Position numbers and translations under genes: made by a program. 5,262 bases of DNA from Deltaproteobacteria bacterium (lineage in GTDB: Bacteria; Desulfobacterota; GWC2-55-46; DRQE01): assembly GCA_030631875.1 (NCBI GenBank), contig DAOVKH010000126.1:1-5262 (forward strand). The letters are read 5' to 3'. Positions 1-5,262 of this stretch are shown piece by piece (position 1 is the first letter of the stretch; the number at the start of each line of letters is the position of its first letter). The notes under the pieces are model-generated. The model had not been told where the DNA came from, searched no databases, and saw nothing but the letters and a program-made list of their open reading frames with translations.

Positions 1-923
1 TCTCCCGGAAAGCCGACTATAATATCGCTCGTAATTGCCATGTCGGGGTATAACCCCTTAAGGCGTTTCAGCTTCACTCGATACTCATCTACACTATAAC
101 CGCGCCCCATACCCTCTAAGACACTCGATGAACCGGACTGCACGGGTAGATGCAGGCTATTGACGAGCTTTGGCAATTCGCCAAAGAGGTTGATAAGTTC
201 TTCGCTGATATCCTTTGGGTGAGAAGTAACGAACCTGATACGCAATATCTCATCTATCTCGTTAGATATTTTCCTTATAAGTTCAGGGAAACTCAGCTCA
301 GCATCGTAAGAGTTGACGTTCTGACCAACGAGCGTAACCTCCCTGACACCCATAGTGGCAAGCTCTCTTACCTCGGCCATTATCTCAGCAACAGGGCGGC
401 TAACCTCTCTCCCCCTGACATATGGAACAATACAGTAAGAACAAAAATTATTACAGCCACGCATAATCGTAACGAAAGACTTCACACCTTCGCCCTTTAT
501 ATCGTTTATCCGATACTCACCCGGGTCGAGAGTCTCTCTAAAACCTGTGGATACACTGCGCGCCCTCTTGGCCTCAAAGTCTGCCACCAGCTCCGCTATC
601 TTGTGTACGTTATGTGTACCGATGACCATGTCGAGGTAATGCGCTCTCGACAATAGGGTCTTGCCTACCTGCTCGGCAACACAGCCGCTGACGACGAGTA
701 TTACCTCCGGACGTTCGGCCTTAAGCTCCTTAAAGCGTCCAAGGGCTGAGTAGACTTTATGCTCGGCCTTATCCCTGATGCTGCACGTATTGAGTATTAT
801 CAGATCGGCCGCTTCCGCCGAATTTGTTCTTTGGTAATCGGCCTCCTCAAGAAAGGCAAACATACGCATGGAGTCGTCTTCATTCATCTGACAACCGAAT
901 GTATCTATAAAGACGTGCCTCAA
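1..923 (-). CDS. miaB: tRNA-2-methylthio-N6-isopentenyladenosine-37 synthase MiaB, 3' end cut by the window edge
   Basis: MiaB is a radical-SAM enzyme that adds a methylthio group to C2 of i6A at tRNA position 37, next to the anticodon, using two [4Fe-4S] clusters. About 307 N-terminal residues are present, out of a usual length near 440. The N-terminal methylthiotransferase domain has three Cys: C11 in TFGCQMNEDDS, C47 in NTCSIRDKAE and C81 in VVSGCVAEQ. The radical-SAM CxxxCxxC motif is C157, C161, C164 in RGCNNFCSYC, followed by VPYVRGRE. HLPVQSGS and MGRGY lie near residue 240-255. FGCQMN and the SIRDKAE motif point to MiaB rather than RimO or MtaB. The C-terminal TRAM domain lies outside the window. 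I chose the TTG at 921-923 because it gives the standard MRHVFIDTFGCQMN start. There is no in-frame ATG or GTG between it and the upstream TAA, and the GAGGG at 936-940 is rather far away (12 nt). It lies 45 nt downstream of the SPOR gene and is probably cotranscribed with it. Confidence 0.95.
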   Translation of the reverse strand, partial: MRHVFIDTFGCQMNEDDSMRMFAFLEEADYQRTNSAEAADLIILNTCSIRDKAEHKVYSALGRFKELKAERPEVILVVSGCVAEQVGKTLLSRAHYLDMVIGTHNVHKIAELVADFEAKRARSVSTGFRETLDPGEYRINDIKGEGVKSFVTIMRGCNNFCSYCIVPYVRGREVSRPVAEIMAEVRELATMGVREVTLVGQNVNSYDAELSFPELIRKISNEIDEILRIRFVTSHPKDISEELINLFGELPKLVNSLHLPVQSGSSSVLEGMGRGYSVDEYRVKLKRLKGLYPDMAITSDIIVGFPG

Positions 924-955
924 GACAATCTTATTCCCTCTAAGGTATTGTCCAT
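920..955 (-). other. Possible 11-codon leader ORF overlapping the miaB start
   Basis: An ATG at 953-955 opens a short frame reading MDNTLEGIRLS that stops at a TGA (920-922). This TGA overlaps the proposed miaB TTG start as TTGA. Such an overlap is the geometry used for translational coupling by termination and reinitiation, and could compensate for the weak TTG start and distant Shine-Dalgarno. An AAGG lies 11 nt upstream of the ATG, so its own initiation signal is poor. It could equally be chance, or a one-base sequence error hiding an ATG start for miaB itself. Confidence 0.25.
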
Positions 956-968
956 AAAGCTCTTGACC

Positions 969-1586
969 TTACTTAGCGTATGCATCGTACTCGCTCCACG
1001 ATGGTTTCGTAACCCATCCGCCTGTTACGCCGTACTTTTTGCCAACTTCTGTTGAGACTCTATCGGCCCCTGCTCTGGACGGATAGAAGCCGAGCCTAAC
1101 CCTGTGCCACTTCACACCGTCCTTAACGAACTCAGTCCTGTAAACGTTGTAGCCGCCCTTACGAAGCGTATCTTTAAGCTGAAGGGCCTCCGCCTTGGTC
1201 TTAAAAGATGCCACATTAATTATATACGGTTTTTGCGACGGACGGGTCTTAGCTGTCGTTACCGCTGGCTTTGTGGCAGGCTTCGGTGTAGCCTTCTTTA
1301 CGGCAGGCGTCGGTTTCGGCGCAGGTTTAGCGACCTTAATCGGTGCGACCACGACCTCTTCTACTATATCGTCAGAGTCGGCATCCTGTGACGTATTAAC
1401 GTTTGCCGGAGGCGTAACCTCTATCCTCTTTGAGATAACTTGTATCTCACTTCTATTCTCTGAAGTCTCGCCCCCGATTATAGCTCCAAGATACGGAATA
1501 TCTTCAAGCGGCACGTAGGTATATACGGCACCTCCGGCGAGCAATATCAATACTAATGCTATTATGATTTTTTTGGCTTTACCCAT
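969..1586 (-). CDS. Membrane-anchored SPOR-domain protein
   Basis: This is a 205-residue protein with the architecture of SPOR-domain envelope proteins. It has a short basic N-terminus (MGKAKK), one hydrophobic segment at about residues 7-23 that should anchor it in the inner membrane with the rest in the periplasm, and an acidic/polar stretch to about 80. A Pro/Lys/Ala/Thr-rich flexible linker follows (about 81-118) and then a C-terminal SPOR domain (about 119-195; YIINVASFKTKAEALQL, then WHRVRLGFY). SPOR domains bind glycan strands stripped of stem peptides, typically at division septa, as in FtsN, DedD and RlpA. The overall layout resembles FtsN/DedD, but those names cannot be justified, because no essential FtsN region is recognisable and SPOR proteins diverge fast. 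The start is supported by a perfect AGGAGG at 1597-1602, 10 nt upstream. It is first in a probable operon with miaB and lies downstream of a likely promoter. Its specific role is unknown. Confidence 0.9.
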   Translation of the reverse strand: MGKAKKIIIALVLILLAGGAVYTYVPLEDIPYLGAIIGGETSENRSEIQVISKRIEVTPPANVNTSQDADSDDIVEEVVVAPIKVAKPAPKPTPAVKKATPKPATKPAVTTAKTRPSQKPYIINVASFKTKAEALQLKDTLRKGGYNVYRTEFVKDGVKWHRVRLGFYPSRAGADRVSTEVGKKYGVTGGWVTKPSWSEYDAYAK

Positions 1587-1596
1587 TACAGAAAGG

Positions 1597-1602
1597 CCTC
1601 CT
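1597..1602 (-). promoter_or_regulatory. Ribosome binding site of the SPOR gene
   Basis: A perfect AGGAGG on the minus strand, 10 nt before the ATG at 1584-1586, fixes the start of the SPOR-domain gene. Confidence 0.75.
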
Positions 1603-1623
1603 AAGGAAATGTCTAATCAAGGC

Positions 1624-1652
1624 GATAACTTACCCGTAATAGATAAGTTATC
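1624..1652. repeat. Inverted repeat made of two odd 11-base palindromes; possible operator
   Basis: GATAACTTA (1624-1632) and TAAGTTATC (1644-1652) are perfect inverted repeats with an 11-base spacer. Each arm is itself nearly palindromic. Bases 1642-1652 read GATAAGTTATC, a perfect palindrome around a central base. Bases 1624-1634 read GATAACTTACC, the same palindrome with one mismatch. The two centres (1629 and 1647) are 18 bases apart. The right copy overlaps the likely -10 region of the SPOR-miaB promoter and the left copy lies just past the predicted transcript start, so a repressor site is plausible. A hairpin in the leader RNA is the alternative. The cognate regulator is not recognised. 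Confidence 0.45.
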
Positions 1653-1673
1653 CCATGGCAGGTGAGTTGTCAA
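1645..1673 (-). promoter_or_regulatory. Probable sigma-70 promoter for the SPOR-miaB operon
   Basis: The minus strand has a perfect -35 hexamer TTGACA (1668-1673). After 17 nt comes TAACTT (1645-1650), a weak -10 with three of six consensus bases. GATAAC (1647-1652) at 15 nt spacing matches four of six and is the alternative. The -35 sits immediately after the hairpin of the upstream terminator, so the T-run of that terminator runs into the promoter. Predicted transcription would start near 1638 and leave a leader of roughly 50 nt before the SPOR ATG. Confidence 0.45.
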
Positions 1674-1709
1674 ACAAAAACCCCGAACCATTACGGTCGA
1701 GGTTTTTGT
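1674..1709 (-). terminator. Rho-independent terminator after aclA
   Basis: On the minus strand, ACAAAAACCTCGA (1697-1709) pairs with TCGGGGTTTTTGT (1674-1686) to give a 13-bp stem with one G-U wobble and a 10-nt loop. The T-run is the distal part of the stem and continues as TTG downstream. It lies 51 nt past the aclA stop, so it ends the aclB-aclA transcript and insulates the SPOR-miaB operon. The matching A-run means the hairpin could also act in the opposite direction, but no gene here would need that. Confidence 0.85.
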
Positions 1710-1727
1710 CCAACAAATTCAACTACT

Positions 1728-1749
1728 TATAACGCCACTATAAGGCCAC
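1728..1749. repeat. Tandem pair of 11-base repeats downstream of aclA
   Basis: TATAACGCCAC (1728-1738) is followed directly by TATAAGGCCAC (1739-1749), identical at ten of eleven positions. It lies between the aclA stop and its terminator, in the 3' untranslated part of the acl transcript. No function is evident and two copies may be chance. Confidence 0.4.
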
Positions 1750-1760
1750 GGAAGCACCCT

Positions 1761-4478
1761 CTACCTGACGTAAGAACACTTACTCGCCGGGGTTCTTGTA
1801 TCCATATTCTTACCCCTATTGAGGTGGTCGTCTATCTCTGCGGCAGAGCCTATCATCCTTCCAAAAAGGAAGGTCGTAAAGGCCGCCGTCTCGACCTCTT
1901 TATCGCTGACCGTGCCGGCAACAAATGGCTCCCATACCATCTTAAGGAGGATTACGGCGATGACCGCATCGACATTAACGCAATATACGTTCTTGGTAAC
2001 CTTCGTAGTAAAGAGCGCGTTCACGAGATCATTATAGAACTCAAGGAAGACGTTGTATATCTTCTTGTCTTCGAATAGCTCGGTTACGAACCTCTCACGC
2101 GGGTCGAAGTTAACGGGCTTACCCTTGAATATCGGGTGGTTGACGCAAGGTACTTTCTTGTACTGAATATTACCGAGCGATTTCTGCTCGGCCTTATAGT
2201 CACTGTACTCTGTTGCGTACTTCTCGGCAATAGCCTTAAGGTCTATGCCGTGAGATTTTTCGCCCGGTGCCTTAAGCCCTGATTCCTTGAACTGCTCTAT
2301 CAGGAAGGCAATGGCCTCGTAGCCATTTCCACCGTGGGCAAAACCTGTATGCGTCAAGAACCCTATATAGGATTTATTAATCTGTACACGGAATGGATCT
2401 TCCGGACCATCGGCACTGACTCCGCCCTTTGCGCCTTGGCCTGAAATCGTACCCGGGCCGTTGGAGATGATAAGGCCAAGAAGCATGGAGAACTCAAATC
2501 GCTCATCTTTAGAAGGCCTTCGGCCTAAGAGGGCTAAGAAGGCCGTGTCGGTAAATGACCAATCCGCAATGAGTTCTTTATTGGCAATGCCTGAGAATTC
2601 TTTATCGTTCTGCCTGTCGGAGCTGACACTTGAGCCGATGAATGTCGAGAATATCCTTGAGTGCCACGGCAGTGTCGTTAGGGTTACCTTAGAGATGTCC
2701 TTACCGACAAATGCCTTCCATCCAAGGGTTGCCCATACGGCCGCTACTATCGCCGCCGATGAAGGCTGACCGCCTGCGGCCTCTTTAATGAACTCTATGA
2801 ATATCGAAGGCTTTCCTGCGGCGTCTATCGCCACCATCATATCCTTACATCTATCGCATCCACCATCTTTTGTGGCAAAGACAGCCTTTTCTTCTGAAGT
2901 TAATGACGCGGCTATTCCCTTTATGTCGGCCTTGCCAAAGGCATCAGAGACGCTCCTTATTTCTTCGAACTTATCTACGATAATGTTCATGGCATCTACC
3001 GCACCCTTAACCTTACCCTTACCTATTATGGAAACGGCTCCCGAAAGAACAGTATTCGGGGAGTTGCCTGCTTCTCTCGAAGCGTCTGCCGCAACGAGTG
3101 TTGCCTCACCGTTTTGGTTAACGTAGGCGTTGAAGATTACATTGGCAAGCTTCGTGCCATAGTCGTCGGGATAGTTCTTTGTAAGAGCAAATACAAGGTT
3201 CTCTTCCAAAGACCTCTTCGATGCTTCAAGAATCGATAGGCCGTGGAGCTTCGTAACCTGAGTCTTAGGATCCATCATCGAAGCGCCACTAACGTCCTTC
3301 AAGGTCTGGCGCGGGAAGTGCGCACCGACCTGGCGCGTAACGGATTCTATCTGCTCATTATATGGAGCGACGGCTTCGACCTTCTCTACATCTAACTCCT
3401 TCGGAAGCTTCACCGAGTGGTTATTACCGAACCAGCACTTAAGAGCCAAGTTGCCCCTTGGTGCGAAGTCCGACTCTACGTTATTAAGTTTCATGACAGC
3501 CGTAAGTGCCTCAGGTATGTGGGCGATGTTGATTACGACCGCACCCTTCTTGGATACCACAGGATTTTCGGGCGTATAGATATCGTCTACGTCGAAGTAA
3601 TCCTTGAACCACTCTTCTTTGGCCGCGGCGTCGTCGCCGCTACCGGCCAAGCTTCCAGCGTGTCCGCATGCCTTCGTAAGCTTTGCCTTCCAGCGCCCGA
3701 CAATACAGGCTACCGTAGGTTTGTTTATCTCAAGGCCGTGCTCATAGTAACCACCGGGCTCGATATAAATAACAGCCGACTTACTTCTGTCGTCATTGTC
3801 GAGTGCGTTGAAGAACTCGTGAGCCGAGAAGTGAATATATACGTCCTTACCGCTCGATACACTCGTCGTCGTACCCCAACCCTGTGTTAATAGATATACG
3901 GCTATCGTAGTCGTGAAGTTTCCTGAATTAGAGAATAGTGCGACAGAACCCTTTACGAGAGACTCTTCGGGGTTGCTTCCACCTAACGCACCGCCCAAGC
4001 GAATCTTATTCCACGAATCGGCAAGACCCAAGCAATTCGCACCGAATACGTCTATGCCGTTTGTCTGGCATATGGCGCGTATTGTTCTGGAGTCGGCACT
4101 CGATACCTTCTCCGTTAGAATAATTACCTTCTTCAAATCAGGATTGTGTCTTACGGCCTCGGCCACACCGTCCTTAACGCCCGATGGTGGCAGGTATATG
4201 ACAGCCGTATTAAACTTATGCCCGTCGGCTATGCCTTCCTTTATGGAGTTGTATACGGGTATGTCGCCGCTTGGAGTCTCGACCTTTTGGCCGCTCCTGC
4301 CCGGGCTTGTACCGAATACAATATTATTGCCGGAAAATACGTGGCTCGTAGGTGTTACCGTTCGGCTCTCATTACCTGTGATGTTGAGAACGCAAACCCT
4401 GTCTTCTTTTGTGGCCAGCTCTGCCAGCGAATTAACGCCAACGTAGTATGGGAACTTTTTTACACCGTCTTTATGCAT
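1761..4478 (-). CDS. aclA: ATP-citrate lyase large subunit with CoA-binding/ligase domains and two citrate-synthase-like domains
   Basis: AclA works with AclB to turn citrate, ATP and CoA into acetyl-CoA and oxaloacetate in the cytoplasm, normally in the reductive TCA cycle. Residues about 1-340 are succinyl-CoA-synthetase-alpha-like. They show YLPPSG (95-100, CoA site), FGANCLGL (145-152), SNSGN (183-187), E240 in IYIEPGG and the phospho-acceptor H273 in CGHAGS. The C-terminal part, about 626-895, is the citryl-CoA lyase (citrate-synthase-like) domain, with HTGFAHGGNGYEA (H715), VPCVNHPIFKGK (H781), CVNVDA (D837) and FGRMIGSAAEIDDH. Where human ACLY has the catalytic His of ADHGP (about residue 900), this protein reads SNGPG (N673). 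Residues about 377-625 look like a second, degenerate copy of the same fold. At 905 residues it is about 300 longer than Chlorobium AclA. The start ATG has GAGAGG 4 nt upstream. It follows aclB by 70 nt and ends before a terminator. Assignment to the divergent bacterial ('type II') ATP-citrate lyases is inferred. Confidence 0.88.
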   Translation of the reverse strand: MHKDGVKKFPYYVGVNSLAELATKEDRVCVLNITGNESRTVTPTSHVFSGNNIVFGTSPGRSGQKVETPSGDIPVYNSIKEGIADGHKFNTAVIYLPPSGVKDGVAEAVRHNPDLKKVIILTEKVSSADSRTIRAICQTNGIDVFGANCLGLADSWNKIRLGGALGGSNPEESLVKGSVALFSNSGNFTTTIAVYLLTQGWGTTTSVSSGKDVYIHFSAHEFFNALDNDDRSKSAVIYIEPGGYYEHGLEINKPTVACIVGRWKAKLTKACGHAGSLAGSGDDAAAKEEWFKDYFDVDDIYTPENPVVSKKGAVVINIAHIPEALTAVMKLNNVESDFAPRGNLALKCWFGNNHSVKLPKELDVEKVEAVAPYNEQIESVTRQVGAHFPRQTLKDVSGASMMDPKTQVTKLHGLSILEASKRSLEENLVFALTKNYPDDYGTKLANVIFNAYVNQNGEATLVAADASREAGNSPNTVLSGAVSIIGKGKVKGAVDAMNIIVDKFEEIRSVSDAFGKADIKGIAASLTSEEKAVFATKDGGCDRCKDMMVAIDAAGKPSIFIEFIKEAAGGQPSSAAIVAAVWATLGWKAFVGKDISKVTLTTLPWHSRIFSTFIGSSVSSDRQNDKEFSGIANKELIADWSFTDTAFLALLGRRPSKDERFEFSMLLGLIISNGPGTISGQGAKGGVSADGPEDPFRVQINKSYIGFLTHTGFAHGGNGYEAIAFLIEQFKESGLKAPGEKSHGIDLKAIAEKYATEYSDYKAEQKSLGNIQYKKVPCVNHPIFKGKPVNFDPRERFVTELFEDKKIYNVFLEFYNDLVNALFTTKVTKNVYCVNVDAVIAVILLKMVWEPFVAGTVSDKEVETAAFTTFLFGRMIGSAAEIDDHLNRGKNMDTRTPASKCSYVR
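2604..3350 (-). other. Degenerate internal citrate-synthase-like domain of AclA (residues about 377-625)
   Basis: This segment parallels the C-terminal lyase domain in order and spacing. ENLVFALTKNYPDDYG (426-441) matches DTAFLALLGRRPSKDE (644-659). YVNQNGEAT (452-460) matches ISNGPGTIS (671-679). SGAVSIIGKGKVKGAVDAM (479-497) matches GFLTHTGFAHGGNGYEAI (706-723). AAIVAAVWATLGWKAFV (575-591) matches DAVIAVILLKMVWEPFV (837-853). SRIFSTFIGSSV (607-618) matches LFGRMIGSAAEI (871-882). The copy lacks His at the three expected positions and the NVD aspartate, and it is shorter between the second and fourth motifs. It is therefore probably structural. This is an alignment by eye, not a profile search. 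Confidence 0.55.
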
Positions 4479-4482
4479 AACG

Positions 4483-4488
4483 CCTCTC
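4483..4488 (-). promoter_or_regulatory. Ribosome binding site of aclA
   Basis: GAGAGG on the minus strand lies only 4 nt before the aclA ATG (4476-4478), closer than usual. The preceding CTTCTT could pair with it around a six-base loop, so the site may be partly masked in the aclB-aclA mRNA. The pairing is weak, with two G-U pairs among six. Confidence 0.5.
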
Positions 4489-4548
4489 TTTTAGAAGAAG
4501 TTTTTATTTTGTATCTGCCTTAGTCTAAGATAACCATAGAAAGAAATA

Positions 4549-5262
4549 CTAAGCCGAAGCCTTATCGCCGCCGAGCATAGCTCTCTCTACCTCAGCCCTG
4601 CCGTCCTTGCTCATCCACGTATCTATGTCGAGTGCGTAGTTTACGACCTCGCTCATGGCACTGTCGTGGCCAAATATACGATAAGGAATCTTAAGCTGAT
4701 CGAGCGTGTCCTTCATGTACGACATGCCTCGAATAAGGTTCGGGCCACCCCTGCCTATAACGACAAATAGTGGTGTCGGGCCGTACTCCTGAAAGTACTC
4801 CCTAAGCGCGTCTGCCATGGCACGGAAGGTTTCATAGATATCGGTATTATTTGCTTTCCCTCCAATGATGAAGAATACATTGGACTGCTCCAACCAGTAC
4901 TTGCAAACTATCCTTGAGATGTCGTGCATCTTGGCATACGGCGGGTTACCACCGAAGTCCGAGCTTATGGTAGCTCTCTCACCAAGAAGTTCTGTTACGA
5001 GCGCGTTTGCGCCGCCACCGAATGTCGGGGCGGTAATCGTGCCTTCTTCGTTCATAACGAATACGTCGCTTTGGCCCTGATAGGTGCGAAGCTGGTTTAT
5101 CTCCTGCTCAAACTCAGAGTAATCCGAGGCGAACAAATGGTCTGGCATATCAAGACGCTTCCACGACGGGTTGTCCTGATCGAATGAACACTTAAAGTCG
5201 CAAGCAACGGGGACGAGCCTTCCGTTCTTACCTCGGAACATCCTTATCGGATTAAGCTCCAA
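4549..5262 (-). CDS. aclB: ATP-citrate lyase small (ATP-grasp) subunit, 5' end cut by the window edge
   Basis: This subunit has a succinyl-CoA-synthetase-beta-like fold that binds ATP and citrate and phosphorylates the catalytic His of AclA. The visible C-terminal 237 residues begin inside the ATP-grasp domain. LELNP (fragment residues 1-5) is the Mg-ATP LExNP motif, and D22 and K24 in ACDFKCSFD are the following metal-site segment. The first visible codon (TTG) is internal, not a start; roughly the first 200 residues are missing. Then come TFGGGANAL (80-88), SDFGGNPPYAKMHD (101-114), IIGGKANNT (132-140), VIGRGGPN (168-175) and FGHDSAMSEVV (197-207). N138, T140 and R171 line up with citrate-contacting residues of human ACLY (N346, T348, R379). 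The gene order aclB then aclA, with a 70-nt gap and no terminator between, is the usual bacterial operon. The promoter lies outside the window. Confidence 0.92.
   Translation of the reverse strand: MELNPIRMFRGKNGRLVPVACDFKCSFDQDNPSWKRLDMPDHLFASDYSEFEQEINQLRTYQGQSDVFVMNEEGTITAPTFGGGANALVTELLGERATISSDFGGNPPYAKMHDISRIVCKYWLEQSNVFFIIGGKANNTDIYETFRAMADALREYFQEYGPTPLFVVIGRGGPNLIRGMSYMKDTLDQLKIPYRIFGHDSAMSEVVNYALDIDTWMSKDGRAEVERAMLGGDKASA

Noticed and set aside
150..656. Plus-strand open frame of 168 codons over miaB
   Set aside because: It lies opposite a strongly supported miaB frame with all its Cys motifs, and its own translation shows no recognisable domain. It is a shadow frame.
3417..4446. 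Several long plus-strand open frames over the 5' half of aclA
   Set aside because: They are antisense to clear CoA-ligase motifs and have no protein-like features or plausible ribosome sites. The low stop density opposite aclA explains them.
4520..4535. CTTAGACTAAG palindrome between aclB and aclA as a terminator
   Set aside because: The palindrome leaves almost no loop, has no GC-rich stem and no adjacent T-run, and would split a normal aclB-aclA operon.
5260..5262. TTG at the right edge as a start codon for aclB
   Set aside because: It encodes Leu of the internal LExNP ATP-grasp motif. The gene continues past the window edge.
1..5262. CRISPR array, mobile element, tRNA or rRNA
   Set aside because: No repeat-spacer pattern, transposase, terminal inverted repeats or RNA-gene-like sequence was seen. 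The window looks like ordinary chromosomal genes.

Overview
The window carries four genes, all read from the minus strand. In transcription order, from right to left, they are: the 3' part of aclB (ATP-citrate lyase ATP-grasp subunit, cut by the right edge), a complete and unusually long aclA (905 residues), a terminator and small control region, a gene for a membrane-anchored SPOR-domain protein, and the 5' two thirds of miaB (tRNA methylthiotransferase, cut by the left edge). Large open frames on the plus strand are shadows of these genes. No stretch longer than 174 bases lacks a gene.

The aclB-aclA pair encodes ATP-citrate lyase, which cleaves citrate with ATP and CoA into acetyl-CoA and oxaloacetate. 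In bacteria this is the signature step of the reductive TCA cycle, so the source is plausibly a CO2-fixing bacterium, though no other cycle enzyme is visible here. The SPOR protein (periplasmic peptidoglycan binding) suggests a Gram-negative envelope. The sequence resembles the divergent bacterial ATP-citrate lyases more than the Chlorobium/animal type. Nitrospirota, Nitrospinota, Desulfobacterota or Magnetococcus-like lineages are possible, but I cannot place it from this window.

The most interesting object is AclA. It is about 300 residues longer than Chlorobium AclA (about 608). By eye, the extra length is a second, degenerate citrate-synthase-like domain inserted between the succinyl-CoA-synthetase-like half and the C-terminal citryl-CoA lyase domain. 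The inner copy has lost the recognisable catalytic residues. The C-terminal copy keeps a His and an Asp at the expected places but has Asn where animal ATP-citrate lyase has a catalytic His.

Between aclA and the SPOR gene, a strong hairpin-plus-T-run terminator ends the acl operon. It abuts a perfect TTGACA -35 hexamer, followed by two near-copies of an 11-base odd palindrome over the probable -10 and start region. SPOR and miaB probably form a second operon. miaB most likely starts at TTG. It is in the same frame as the SPOR gene, separated only by that gene's TAA, and an 11-codon mini-ORF ends exactly over its start.
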